DNA of 38,430 nt from positions 1-38,430 of the forward strand of contig VFKN01000143.1 in the NCBI GenBank assembly GCA_009885525.1. The letters run 5' to 3'. The position numbers and the translations under genes were made by a program. Below the pieces are notes generated by a model. The model searched no databases, had not been told where the DNA came from, and worked only from the letters and a program-made list of their open reading frames with translations. Positions within the stretch are counted from its first letter, which is position 1. Each line of letters begins with the position of its first letter. Below are positions 7,350 to 15,103 of the stretch, one piece after another. This DNA comes from Anaerolineaceae bacterium (GTDB lineage Bacteria > Chloroflexota > Anaerolineae > Anaerolineales > Villigracilaceae).

Positions 7350-8027
7350 ATGAATGAGCGAATCCTGATAATTGAAGATGACCAAGCCATCATGAAATTG
7401 TTGCAACGTGGTCTGGCTTATGAAGGTTACACAGTGGACATGGCGAACGATGGCCGTATGGGATTGATCGCCGCGCGTGATCATACGCCCGATCTGGTTG
7501 TGCTGGATTGGATGCTGCCCGGCATGGATGGTTTGGAAGTCTGCCATCGGCTGCGCACGGGCGGTTCGATTCCGATCATGATGTTGACCGCGAAGGATAC
7601 CGTGCAGGATCGCATTCAGGGGCTGGATGCGGGCGCGGATGATTACATGGTCAAGCCGTTTAATTTGGATGAGTTGCTGGCGCGCGTGCGTGCTTTGCTG
7701 CGCCGCACACAACCCGAGCGGATTCCTGTTTTGAAGTTTGCCGACCTTTCACTGGATACCAGCTCGCGGCAAGCTGCGCGCGGAACCCGGCTTGTGTCTT
7801 TGACCGCGAAGGAATATGAATTGCTTGAGTTGTTCCTGCGGCATCCCAAGCAGGTGCTGACCCGCGAAGTGATTTTTGACCGCGTGTGGGGCTATGATTT
7901 CGGCGGCGAAAGTAATGTGCTGGAAGTGTATATCCGCTACCTGCGCCAAAAACTGGAAGTCGCTAATGAGATCCGTCTCATTCATACTGTGCGCGGAGTT
8001 GGGTATGTGTTAAGGGAAAATCCGTAG
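7350..8027 (+). CDS. OmpR/PhoB-family response regulator
   Basis: A 225-aa two-domain regulator. The receiver domain (about 1-115) has the acidic pocket IIEDD (9-11), phosphoacceptor Asp53 in LDWMLPG, the switch Thr80 and Lys102 in KPF. The DNA-binding winged helix (about 128-225) carries the usual [13 protein letters not shown] and [10 protein letters not shown] ends. A strong AGGAG lies before the ATG. It is paired with the histidine kinase 87 bp downstream and divergent from the sugar transferase gene, which may be a target. The stimulus cannot be inferred. Confidence 0.96.
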   Translation: MNERILIIEDDQAIMKLLQRGLAYEGYTVDMANDGRMGLIAARDHTPDLVVLDWMLPGMDGLEVCHRLRTGGSIPIMMLTAKDTVQDRIQGLDAGADDYMVKPFNLDELLARVRALLRRTQPERIPVLKFADLSLDTSSRQAARGTRLVSLTAKEYELLELFLRHPKQVLTREVIFDRVWGYDFGGESNVLEVYIRYLRQKLEVANEIRLIHTVRGVGYVLRENP

Positions 8028-8034
8028 GGGGAAG

Positions 8035-8110
8035 TAAATACGGAAACAGGTAGACAAGTAAACACGGAAACACGGAAAATCGTAAATTGTAAATTGTCAA
8101 TCGTAAATTA
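8035..8110. repeat. Simple-sequence repeat tract between regulator and kinase
   Basis: The spacer between the two genes is built of degenerate short units. First come GTAGACAAGTAAACACGG-like units, then AATCGTAAATTGTAAATTG-like units running up to the kinase start. Similar GTAGACA/GTAAACA tracts occur at 15049-15087 (reverse complement) and 15968-16010. An AAATCGTAAA-like tract occurs at 11461-11511. Confidence 0.7.
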
Positions 8111-8113
8111 AAA

Positions 8114-9481
8114 ATGTCCCTTCGTCTGCGCCTTACATTGCTGTATTCAACATTTATGGGTGGAATTTTGCTTATCTTCGGCGCGGCTGTGTATATCCTC
8201 GTCAGCGTGACGCTGCTTAATCAGGTCGATTCGATGCTGGCGGGCGTGGCGCGCGACATCACGCAGGTGACAAAAGTCAGCGCGATGGGCGAGTTGAATG
8301 TGCTCAACCTTCCGCGTCTGGATATGACCGCGAATGCCTTCGTGCAGGTTTGGGGCGGCAACGGCAGGTTGGCTTCCTCATCCCCCGGCATCAGCGGACT
8401 GACCACGCCAATCGACCCTGTTGGTTTGAAATCAAACAAAACGATCTATGAATATTCGTATCTTGAAAACGCGCGTTTGCGCGTGTTGACTGTCCCTTTG
8501 CAAATTGGCGGGCGGACAATTGGTGTGATGCAGGTCGGCACAAGTTTGAGCGTAATGGACTCAACGCGCAACAATCTGCTTTACATCATGTTCAGCGTGG
8601 CGGTGATTGCGGTATTGATCTCGGCGCTCGGCTCGTGGATGTTTTTGGGGCGCGCGCTTTCTCCGCTTGAAGCCATCGCGGATACCGTTGACCAGATCAA
8701 CCGCGCGGATGATCTTTCGCGGCGCATTCCGTATCGCGGTGAAAGAGAGGATGAGATCAGCAATCTGGTCGAGTCGTTTAATCAAACGCTGGAGCGGCTG
8801 GAGTCATTATTTACTTCGCAGCAAAGATTTCTTGCGGATGTGAGCCACGAGCTGCGCACACCGCTGACGGTCATCAAAGGCAACGTGGATTTAATTCGCC
8901 GCATGAAAGCAGCGGATGAAGAATCACTCGCCAGTATCGATCAGGAAGCGGGCAGATTAACGCGGCTGGTCGGCGGGCTGCTCATGCTCGCGCAAGCGGA
9001 GTCAGGCAAACTCGCGTTGAACTTTAATCCGGTGGAGTTGGATCTCTTGCTGACCGAGGTCTTTACCGAGATGTGTATCCTGGCGGGAAGCAAAGTAAAA
9101 GTCCACCTTAACGAAATTGATCAGGTCATGGTCAATGGGGATCGTGACCGCTTGAAGCAAGTCATGTTAAATTTAGTCGCGAATGCAATTCAATACACGC
9201 CACAAGGCGAGGATGTTTTCTTAAGCATGAAGAAGATGGGCGATCAGGCGCGCATCATCATCCGCGACACGGGGCCGGGAATCCCCGCCGAGGATTTGCC
9301 GCACATCTTCGATCGTTTCTACCGCGCGGAGAAATCGCGCACGCGCTCCACCACTAGCGGATTTGGGCTGGGCTTGTCCATCGCCAAGTGGATCGTGGAG
9401 CATCACAGCGGTCACATCGAGGTTGAGTCAAAAGAGGGCAAGGGTACATCGTTTGTGATCTGGTTGTCGGTGGTGGAGTAG
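8114..9481 (+). CDS. Sensor histidine kinase (HAMP-HisKA-HATPase)
   Basis: A 455-aa membrane kinase. TM1 (about 12-36) and TM2 (about 155-178) enclose an extracytoplasmic sensor of about 120 residues with no recognised domain. HAMP follows (about 180-232), then HisKA with phosphorylated His245 in DVSHELRTPL. The ATP-binding domain has N box Asn357, G1 DTGPGIP (385-391) and G2 GFGLGLSIAK. All catalytic elements are intact. It presumably phosphorylates the regulator encoded just upstream. The gap between them is a simple-sequence repeat tract, so the two may be less tightly coupled than usual. Confidence 0.95.
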   Translation: MSLRLRLTLLYSTFMGGILLIFGAAVYILVSVTLLNQVDSMLAGVARDITQVTKVSAMGELNVLNLPRLDMTANAFVQVWGGNGRLASSSPGISGLTTPIDPVGLKSNKTIYEYSYLENARLRVLTVPLQIGGRTIGVMQVGTSLSVMDSTRNNLLYIMFSVAVIAVLISALGSWMFLGRALSPLEAIADTVDQINRADDLSRRIPYRGEREDEISNLVESFNQTLERLESLFTSQQRFLADVSHELRTPLTVIKGNVDLIRRMKAADEESLASIDQEAGRLTRLVGGLLMLAQAESGKLALNFNPVELDLLLTEVFTEMCILAGSKVKVHLNEIDQVMVNGDRDRLKQVMLNLVANAIQYTPQGEDVFLSMKKMGDQARIIIRDTGPGIPAEDLPHIFDRFYRAEKSRTRSTTSGFGLGLSIAKWIVEHHSGHIEVESKEGKGTSFVIWLSVVE

Positions 9482-9529
9482 TCGTTAGTTGATAGTCGCT
9501 TAGTTGGTTGCCAATTTTTACAGGATATT

Positions 9530-10543
9530 TTACTTCCCGTATCTCTTTCGAATCTCTGGGATGAAATAATCATCGAAGAAGCGATCGACATCGTAATCGG
9601 GTTTCCAATTCCAATCATGGCGCGCGAGCGAGTCGTCCACATCTTCGGGCCACGAGTCGACAATTCCCTGGCGGCGCGGATTCGGGTCGAAGTTGATCTG
9701 CGCATCCGGGAAGGCTTTCAGCGCGCGCTGGCGGAATTGCTCGGCGGTAATCGCAAACGCGGCGATGTTATAAACTGTGTGGGAGAGGTTTTCGCGCGGC
9801 ACGTCCATCAACATCAACAAGGATTTAATCGCATCGGGCATTGCCATGAAAGATATTTTCGTATCCGCGCGGACGAAACATGAATATGGCTTTCCCTGCG
9901 CAGACGCATGCAGCATCTCGGGACCGTAATCGCTTGTGCCTCCACTGGGAAGCGTGAACGCGCTGATCAAACCCGGGAAGCGGATCGCGCGGAAGTCCGG
10001 CATGCTCGGCGGGTTGGGGTCCAAATGTTTTTGCCCGAAATATTTTCCGTAATACATTCCCAATTTTTCGCAGTACAACTTATTGCAACCGTACATCGTG
10101 TGCGGCATATTCCATTCGTCTTCCTTCAATGTGCCCGCGCCTGTCTTTGTTTCGATGTTCGGCAACCCGTAAGCGGCAATCGAACTTGGGAATAAAAATT
10201 TAACCGCCTTGTTATATTTCTCCGCGCGATAAGCAGCCATCATCAACAGTTGCATCGTGCCTTCCACATTGATGCGATGCGCTTCCTCGGTCGCCACTTC
10301 CGCTTTGGATGACAGCGAAGCCGCCAAATGGAAGACCACATCGAAATCATAATCGTAAAAAGTTTTGATCTTGTAAACGAGATCACCCTGCACATGTTCG
10401 GCGGAAAGATTTTTTATAGAATCAGGCAGCGGCATAAAATCCGCGGTCACAATTCGATAGCCGCCCCGCTTCGCCAATTCCTGCACCAACGCCTGACCAA
10501 TTTCACCGCACGCGCCCGTCACAAGCACTTGCTTTTCACTCAT
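9530..10543 (-). CDS. SDR-type L-threonine 3-dehydrogenase family protein
   Basis: A 337-aa extended short-chain dehydrogenase. The NAD-binding motif is GACGEIG (10-16) and the catalytic pair is Tyr151-x3-Lys155 in MYGCNKLY. The blocks FPGLISAFTLPSGGTSDYG and IVDSWPEDVDDS-AR-DWNW match the short-chain L-threonine dehydrogenases, which oxidise threonine to 2-amino-3-ketobutyrate, and set it apart from UDP-sugar epimerases. AAGGAG lies before the ATG. No Kbl (2-amino-3-ketobutyrate CoA ligase) gene is nearby, so the exact substrate is inferred. It is convergent with the kinase gene; the 48-bp gap holds a short TAGTTG-rich tract. Confidence 0.8.
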   Translation of the reverse strand: MSEKQVLVTGACGEIGQALVQELAKRGGYRIVTADFMPLPDSIKNLSAEHVQGDLVYKIKTFYDYDFDVVFHLAASLSSKAEVATEEAHRINVEGTMQLLMMAAYRAEKYNKAVKFLFPSSIAAYGLPNIETKTGAGTLKEDEWNMPHTMYGCNKLYCEKLGMYYGKYFGQKHLDPNPPSMPDFRAIRFPGLISAFTLPSGGTSDYGPEMLHASAQGKPYSCFVRADTKISFMAMPDAIKSLLMLMDVPRENLSHTVYNIAAFAITAEQFRQRALKAFPDAQINFDPNPRRQGIVDSWPEDVDDSLARHDWNWKPDYDVDRFFDDYFIPEIRKRYGK

Positions 10544-10614
10544 GGAGTCACTCCTTTATGCTAGAATAACGTTCAACTTATTTTACGACATTATCAAAAT
10601 TTTCTTGTCACAAA

Positions 10615-11466
10615 ATGCGCATGATATTTTTATGTTTTCAAACTTGGATAGCGAAAGAAATTAAACACAAAGGACACAAAGGGGCGCTTTCAAAAAAACT
10701 TCGTGTACTTAGTGTCTTTTGTGTTAAAGCCTTTGCTCTTTTAATAATATTGCTGATGAGTTCATGCGCCGCCATCGATTCTTTTTTCCCCACCCCCACG
10801 CCAATCATCCCGACGGAAACGCCGCGCCCCACTGCCACCACGGTTTGGTTCCCGCCCTCGGTGACCCCCTCACCCCAATTTTTATCCCCCCGCGCGCCCA
10901 CCCCCGAAATGCGACCCAACGTGGGCGGGACGATTCTCAGCGATGACTTCTCCCGCGCCTCATTATGGGATATCGCCGCATCCGATGAAGCCAGCGCGAG
11001 TATCAATCAAAGCAGACTCAACCTCGCTGCGCAAAGTGGAATCTACATGCGCAGTCTGCGGCACGAAACCATCCTCAACGATTATTACGCCGAAATCACA
11101 GCCGCGCCAAGCCTGTGCCGCGACAACGACAGTTATGGGATTTTGATCCGCGCCAACGCTGTCGCATATTATCGCTTTGGGTTATCATGCAATCGAATGG
11201 TCAGCGCGGAACGGCTCAGCGGAAATTCACGCGAAGTGCTTCAAAAACCGATGATCAGCGGAGATGTTCCGCCAGGCGCAGGCGAAGTCCGCATTGGGAT
11301 CTGGGCAGTCGGCGCGGACATGCGCTTATTTTTGAACGGGAGATATCAATTCAGCATCAGCAATGCAAACTATCTTACCGGCACAATTGGAGTCTTCATC
11401 AACTCCGCAGGGGATACGCCGGTGATCGTCTCATTCTCTGATTTGAGCGTGAGGGAAATTCGATGA
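10615..11466 (+). CDS. Predicted lipoprotein with a Thr/Pro linker and a LamG-like domain
   Basis: A 283-aa secreted protein. A hydrophobic signal (about 38-50) ends in a lipobox-like MSSC with Cys51. A Thr/Pro-rich linker follows (about 57-95), then an all-beta domain (about 105-283) with the look of a concanavalin/LamG-like sugar-binding fold (DDFSRASLWD, YYAEITA, RLFLNGRYQF, GTIGVFINS). I infer attachment to the outer face of the membrane. The start is uncertain. The only in-frame ATGs are at 10615 and 10621, far upstream of the signal, and the intervening codons are largely an inverted repeat (10661-10727). The N-terminus therefore looks repeat-derived, or the real start is a weak non-ATG codon. 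No function is known. Confidence 0.65.
   Translation: MRMIFLCFQTWIAKEIKHKGHKGALSKKLRVLSVFCVKAFALLIILLMSSCAAIDSFFPTPTPIIPTETPRPTATTVWFPPSVTPSPQFLSPRAPTPEMRPNVGGTILSDDFSRASLWDIAASDEASASINQSRLNLAAQSGIYMRSLRHETILNDYYAEITAAPSLCRDNDSYGILIRANAVAYYRFGLSCNRMVSAERLSGNSREVLQKPMISGDVPPGAGEVRIGIWAVGADMRLFLNGRYQFSISNANYLTGTIGVFINSAGDTPVIVSFSDLSVREIR
10661..10727. repeat. Inverted repeat of the ACACAAAGGACAC family, inside a coding region
   Basis: The left arm TTAAACACAAAGGACACAAA and a right arm ending GTGTCTTTTGTGTTAA are near-complementary. Related copies lie at 28097-28161 and 31958-32145. This copy is read in frame as part of the N-terminus of the lipoprotein (residues about 16-38, IKHKGHKG ... SVFCVK). 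Confidence 0.8.
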
Positions 11467-11511
11467 TTTACGATTTGCGATTTACGATTTACGATTTTTG
11501 ATTTACGATTG
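11461..11511. repeat. ATTTACG short tandem tract
   Basis: Immediately after the lipoprotein stop, GATTTACGATTTGCGATTT-like units repeat about five times with small changes. The reverse complement of the unit (CGTAAAT) is the same as the units at 8084-8110. The remaining 90 bp before the next gene show nothing I recognise. Confidence 0.7.
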
Positions 11512-11602
11512 TTGAATACTCAATTTTTATTTTCGAAGCAGGCGGAAATATATCAACAAAAAACAAAAGCGCTGACGATTAAATCACTAATTCCTAAAAG
11601 CC

Positions 11603-12556
11603 ATGCTAACCTCCTCCGACATCATCCACCTCCCCTACACACCCGACCTCACCGAAGGCGGAATCGCGTATGCACTGCGCTCGTTATCTTATAACAACAC
11701 AACCTACAACCGCATGAGTCGCATGGTGGCGGGCGTCGCTGTGGAACTGGCGTTTCGGCGCTATCTTTCACAGAAAAATATTCCGTATGAGATCGCAAGC
11801 ACGCTGCCCTTCACCGAGCATGACAGGCATGATGTTATGCTGGATAAACGCCGCTGCGATATTAAATCTTTTTTCATTTCATATCGCGAACAAATCTCGA
11901 AGATACGCCGCGAGCCTGAAATGCTTTTGGATGTACCTGCGCTTGTTCCCTCCGATATTGACGCGGGGGAAGGGCACACGGATAAAGACTTGTATATCTT
12001 CGCCTTTGTTACAGGGTTGAAAGCGACTTTGCAAGGCGATATAAAAAAAGTGATCGAAACAAATCAGCCGCATTATTTTGTTCATATTCTGCCTGAAAAG
12101 TGGAGAACCCCCCAGCACTGGAATCCGCTCGGCACGTTGATTCTCAAATCCGAAGCGAATATTGGCGTACAGGTGGAGATCAGCGGGCAAGATGCCGCGC
12201 GGAATGATATTACGCGACTGGTAGACCTTTCGCCAAATAGACAAATCCTCGTGAAGGATTCCTTCTATTCGATATCGGCGATCCGCATCAAAAACAATCC
12301 CGCTGCGCGTTTGGGAATCTCAATCCAAAAAAACACACACATCATCTCGCCAGCGGATTGGAAAAACATCTGGGTCTACGGCATGGATATCATCCTCGCG
12401 GGATTTATCACCCGCGGAGAGTTTCGGCAGCGCGCAAAACATATCCCGCCAGAGACGCGCGTTTTCCAATACAACTCGACGCGTGTAAAAAATCTGGCGG
12501 TGCCGATTTCATCGTTGAAACCATTAGAAAATCTATTTACACATATACGGGGATAA
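11603..12556 (+). CDS. Uncharacterised protein, possible PD-(D/E)XK nuclease fold
   Basis: A 317-aa soluble protein that I do not recognise as a named family. A nuclease-like pattern is visible: Glu48 in VAVELAFRRYL, then HDVML-D (Asp77/Asp81) and DIK (Asp86-x-Lys88) in a likely strand-turn-strand, as in restriction-endonuclease-like folds. The rest has alternating beta/alpha blocks with many aromatic residues and no second motif. It is followed 42 bp later by a toxin-antitoxin pair, which would fit a defence or mobile-gene context. No methylase or other restriction partner is nearby. The fold is inference. Confidence 0.5.
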   Translation: MLTSSDIIHLPYTPDLTEGGIAYALRSLSYNNTTYNRMSRMVAGVAVELAFRRYLSQKNIPYEIASTLPFTEHDRHDVMLDKRRCDIKSFFISYREQISKIRREPEMLLDVPALVPSDIDAGEGHTDKDLYIFAFVTGLKATLQGDIKKVIETNQPHYFVHILPEKWRTPQHWNPLGTLILKSEANIGVQVEISGQDAARNDITRLVDLSPNRQILVKDSFYSISAIRIKNNPAARLGISIQKNTHIISPADWKNIWVYGMDIILAGFITRGEFRQRAKHIPPETRVFQYNSTRVKNLAVPISSLKPLENLFTHIRG

Positions 12557-12598
12557 CGTACGCTGTGCTAAAATAAGTTGAAGAAAAAGGAGATGATT

Positions 12599-12880
12599 AT
12601 GTTAGAAACAACCTTTAACATTCGTATTCCAAGTAACATTCTTGACTTGGGATTAACCCAGGAAGAAGTTCAGCGACGGGTTTCTGAGTGGCTGGTGTTT
12701 TCACTTTTCTCCGAAGGCAAAATTTCATCAGGCAAAGCAGGAAAATTACTTGGGATAAGCCGCCTTGAATTTATAGAATTATTACGGTCACGCGGAATTG
12801 CGTTTATCAATTTCTCAGAAGATGAGATCAAAGAAGAAATCACATCTGTGAAAAGACTTACCCTAAAAACGAGAAAATGA
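12599..12880 (+). CDS. UPF0175 family antitoxin-like protein
   Basis: A 93-aa protein of the UPF0175 type, which combines a short N-terminal beta region with a helix-turn-helix (EGKISSGKAGKLLGISRLEFIELL). Members are commonly paired with DUF3368 PIN-like toxins and are thought to act as DNA-binding antitoxins. The ATG at 12599 is chosen because AAAAAGGAG ends 6 bp upstream; an in-frame TTG at 12578 and an ATG at 12593 fit the ribosome site worse. Its stop overlaps the next start by four bases (ATGA at 12877-12880). Confidence 0.88.
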   Translation: MLETTFNIRIPSNILDLGLTQEEVQRRVSEWLVFSLFSEGKISSGKAGKLLGISRLEFIELLRSRGIAFINFSEDEIKEEITSVKRLTLKTRK

Positions 12881-13365
12881 TCATTGTATCTGACACGACA
12901 CCATTGATTGGACTGGCGTCCATAGGCAGGCTTGAAATTCTACATGAGTTGTTTGGCGATGTTTTTATACCGCAAGCGGTTTATGATGAAACTGTTACCT
13001 ACGGACGCGAAGAGGGATTGGCAAAACAGGAAGTTATCAATGCAAGTTGGATTCATGTTGCGCAAGTACAAGACCGCCTGGCTGTAAATGTTTTACTTGA
13101 TGAATTGGATTTAGGTGAAGTTGAAACAATCATTCTTGCAGTGGAATTAAAAGCAGATTGGGTATTAATAAATGAGAGAAAAGGCCGGCGTAAACTTTCC
13201 CAACTCAATATTTCAAAAATCGGAACGATTGGCATTTTACTTAAAGCCAAAGAACTCGGCTTGATTTCGGTTTTAAAGTCCGAGGTTGAAAGTTTACAAA
13301 AAACGGGATTTGCTGTGTCACAAGCGGTCATTGAAGAAGTTCTGAAAGCGGCAGGGGAACAATAA
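12877..13365 (+). CDS. DUF3368 PIN-like toxin
   Basis: A 162-aa protein of the DUF3368 family, a PIN-domain relative likely to act as a ribonuclease toxin. Visible signs are Asp6 in VSDTTPLIGL, the FIPQAVYDE block, LGEVETIIL with its acidic residues, and the C-terminal GTIGILLKAKELG. In most relatives the third acidic site reads DDR or D-R; here it reads INERKGRR, so one expected aspartate is replaced by Asn or Glu and activity may be altered. It is translationally coupled to the UPF0175 gene. Confidence 0.85.
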   Translation: MIIVSDTTPLIGLASIGRLEILHELFGDVFIPQAVYDETVTYGREEGLAKQEVINASWIHVAQVQDRLAVNVLLDELDLGEVETIILAVELKADWVLINERKGRRKLSQLNISKIGTIGILLKAKELGLISVLKSEVESLQKTGFAVSQAVIEEVLKAAGEQ

Positions 13366-13487
13366 AAATCTCATCTTACGCAGAATCAATTAAAGGAACG
13401 AAATAATTCAGGGTGGGCAGGAAATATCCGGATAGTTTTTAAACGGGGAAATATAGTATTTTTAAGGTAATATTATGAAAGATAAAA

Positions 13488-14288
13488 ATGGAATCGATAC
13501 CACCCAAGCCTGCTCCCAAACCTGCGCAAAAAGCGCGCACCATGAATGCCTTCACCACCACCGTCGGCGTTGCTATTCTGCTCGCCACGCTGTTTACCGC
13601 GTGGACGCCGAATAGTTTATTCGCAAGCAGCCTGCAAAAGCAATTAAATTTGATGCTCACGCCGCAAGTGGAAGCGAATACTTTCATTGCCACGCCGCAG
13701 CCGCAGTTGCGAATCGGCATTGTCGCGGGGCATAACGGCAACGACTCAGGCGCGGTTTGCACTGACGATAATGGAGAGGTTACATTAACGGAAGCGAGTG
13801 TAAACCTCAAGATCGCGAATCTCGTGCGCGGCAATTTAATTTCGCGCGGCTATCAAGTGGATTTGCTCAACGAGTTCGATACGCGCCTGAATGGGTATCG
13901 CGCTGTCGCGCTGGTTTCCATTCACAATGATTCATGCGAATATATCAACGACGAAGCCACAGGATTTAAAGTCGCTTCTTCGATGGAAACGCGTGACGTG
14001 AACCGCGCGCAGCGTCTGACCGCGTGTCTAGTGGATCGCTACGAAAAAGCAACCGATATGACCTTCCACGAAGGCAGCATCACCGCCGACATGCGCGAAT
14101 ATCACGCCTTCTCGGAAATTGACCCGAACACGATCACCGCCATTATCGAAACGGGATTCATGTATCTTGATCGCGACCTGCTTACAAATCAAACGGAACG
14201 CGTAGCGAATGGAGTCACACAGGGTATTTTATGTTTTATGAACAATGAAAATGTCGAACCGACTCCCGCTCCCACGCTTGCGCCATGA
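13488..14288 (+). CDS. N-acetylmuramoyl-L-alanine amidase (Amidase_3)
   Basis: A 266-aa zinc amidase that cleaves the bond between muramic acid and L-alanine in peptidoglycan. A membrane anchor or signal (about 22-40) places the domain outside the cell. Zinc ligands His82 (VAGHNGND), Glu102 (LTEASVNLKIA) and His146 (VSIHNDS), and catalytic Glu221 (IIETGFM), are all present. The C-terminus ends in a short Thr/Pro tail. It is the first gene of the cell-wall cluster and overlaps the next gene by four bases (ATGA at 14285-14288), so amidase and transpeptidase are probably made together. Confidence 0.92.
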   Translation: MESIPPKPAPKPAQKARTMNAFTTTVGVAILLATLFTAWTPNSLFASSLQKQLNLMLTPQVEANTFIATPQPQLRIGIVAGHNGNDSGAVCTDDNGEVTLTEASVNLKIANLVRGNLISRGYQVDLLNEFDTRLNGYRAVALVSIHNDSCEYINDEATGFKVASSMETRDVNRAQRLTACLVDRYEKATDMTFHEGSITADMREYHAFSEIDPNTITAIIETGFMYLDRDLLTNQTERVANGVTQGILCFMNNENVEPTPAPTLAP

Positions 14289-14962
14289 GTAAAACATCTG
14301 CGGCTCTGCGACGAAGCGCGTTATTTGCAGCGCTGATTCTTACGATCTGCGTCGTCTTTGGCGCAGTCGCGTGGGCAGCAACTGCATCCCCTGCAATGAG
14401 CATGAGCATCGCGCCCACGGCAACATATGCGCGTTCATTCGCATTTGCAGAAATCGCCAAGCCGACCTATACCGCCTCGCCGACCATCGCTCCCACGCAA
14501 ACCCTCGTCCCCACCGCTCAAGTTCAAATTATGCAAGATACGCCCGCGCCCGAATATGCCGCGCCTAATTCACCCGTTTACGGCGGGAACAAATACGTGC
14601 TGGTTGACATCTCTGAACAGCACATGTATGTTTACGAAGGAGAAACGCTGGTCTATAGTTTTGTCGCGTCCACGGGGATGCACAGCGCCACGCGCGTGGG
14701 AACTTTCAGCGTATTGGATAAAATTCCCAATGCTTACGGCGCAACCTGGGATATCTGGATGCCAAACTGGCTCGGCATTTACTGGGCAGGCAGCATGGAA
14801 AATGGCATCCACGCGCTGCCGATCCTCCCAAACGGTGCGACTTTGTGGGCGGGATATTTGGGCGTCCCGATTTCCTATGGCTGCGTGGTGCTGGGAACTT
14901 ATGACGCGCAACTGCTCTACGACTGGGTTGATATCGGTACGCCGGTTGAGATTCAATGGTGA
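14285..14962 (+). CDS. L,D-transpeptidase-like (YkuD) protein, divergent active site
   Basis: A 225-aa protein with an N-terminal membrane segment (about 13-32), a Thr/Pro linker and a YkuD domain (about 102-225). L,D-transpeptidases form 3-3 cross-links in peptidoglycan or attach proteins to it through a cysteine. The nucleophile is probably Cys200 in ISYGCVVLG, and a conserved upstream His176 lies in GIHALP. The usual SHGC-N motif is changed: the histidine before Gly-Cys is Tyr198 and the following Asn/Arg position is Leu. It may be a distinct subgroup and not an inactive enzyme, since the cysteine is kept. It overlaps the amidase gene. Confidence 0.85.
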   Translation: MSKTSAALRRSALFAALILTICVVFGAVAWAATASPAMSMSIAPTATYARSFAFAEIAKPTYTASPTIAPTQTLVPTAQVQIMQDTPAPEYAAPNSPVYGGNKYVLVDISEQHMYVYEGETLVYSFVASTGMHSATRVGTFSVLDKIPNAYGATWDIWMPNWLGIYWAGSMENGIHALPILPNGATLWAGYLGVPISYGCVVLGTYDAQLLYDWVDIGTPVEIQW

Positions 14963-14969
14963 AAAGCAG

Positions 14970-14990
14970 GGATGAAGGATGAAGGATGAA
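14970..14990. repeat. GGATGAA short tandem repeat
   Basis: Three consecutive copies of GGATGAA or GATGAAG follow the transpeptidase stop. They are typical of the degenerate short tandem tracts found in several gaps of this window. Confidence 0.7.
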
Positions 14991-15048
14991 TTTGAATAGT
15001 AACAAAAGGAGTCTTTCAAACGTCAAAGGTTATAATTCAATAAACTTG

Positions 15049-15087
15049 TCCACGCGTCTACATGTTTCCTTGTTTACCAGTCTACTT
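15049..15087. repeat. GTAGACA/GTAAACA degenerate tandem tract
   Basis: Read on the minus strand this is AAGTAGACTGGTAAACAAGG followed by AAACATGTAGACGCG. It has the same units as 8035-8075 and 15968-16010 but in the opposite orientation. It lies between a TATAAT box (15031-15036) and the start of the next transpeptidase, so it would be in that gene's leader. Confidence 0.65.
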
Positions 15088-15103
15088 TTAACAAAGGCAT
15101 CTT

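Noticed and set aside
8035..8110. Repeated units between regulator and kinase, considered as a CRISPR remnant
   Set aside because: Units are 7-12 bp, degenerate and without spacers of even length; no cas genes are in the window.
9530..10543. UDP-glucose 4-epimerase call for the SDR gene
   Set aside because: The SWP-DDS and PGLISAFTLPSGGTSDYG blocks fit the threonine dehydrogenase branch better.
13439..13834. Minus-strand open frame across the amidase start
   Set aside because: It overlaps the signal and zinc-binding parts of a clear amidase gene and has no start signals or domain.
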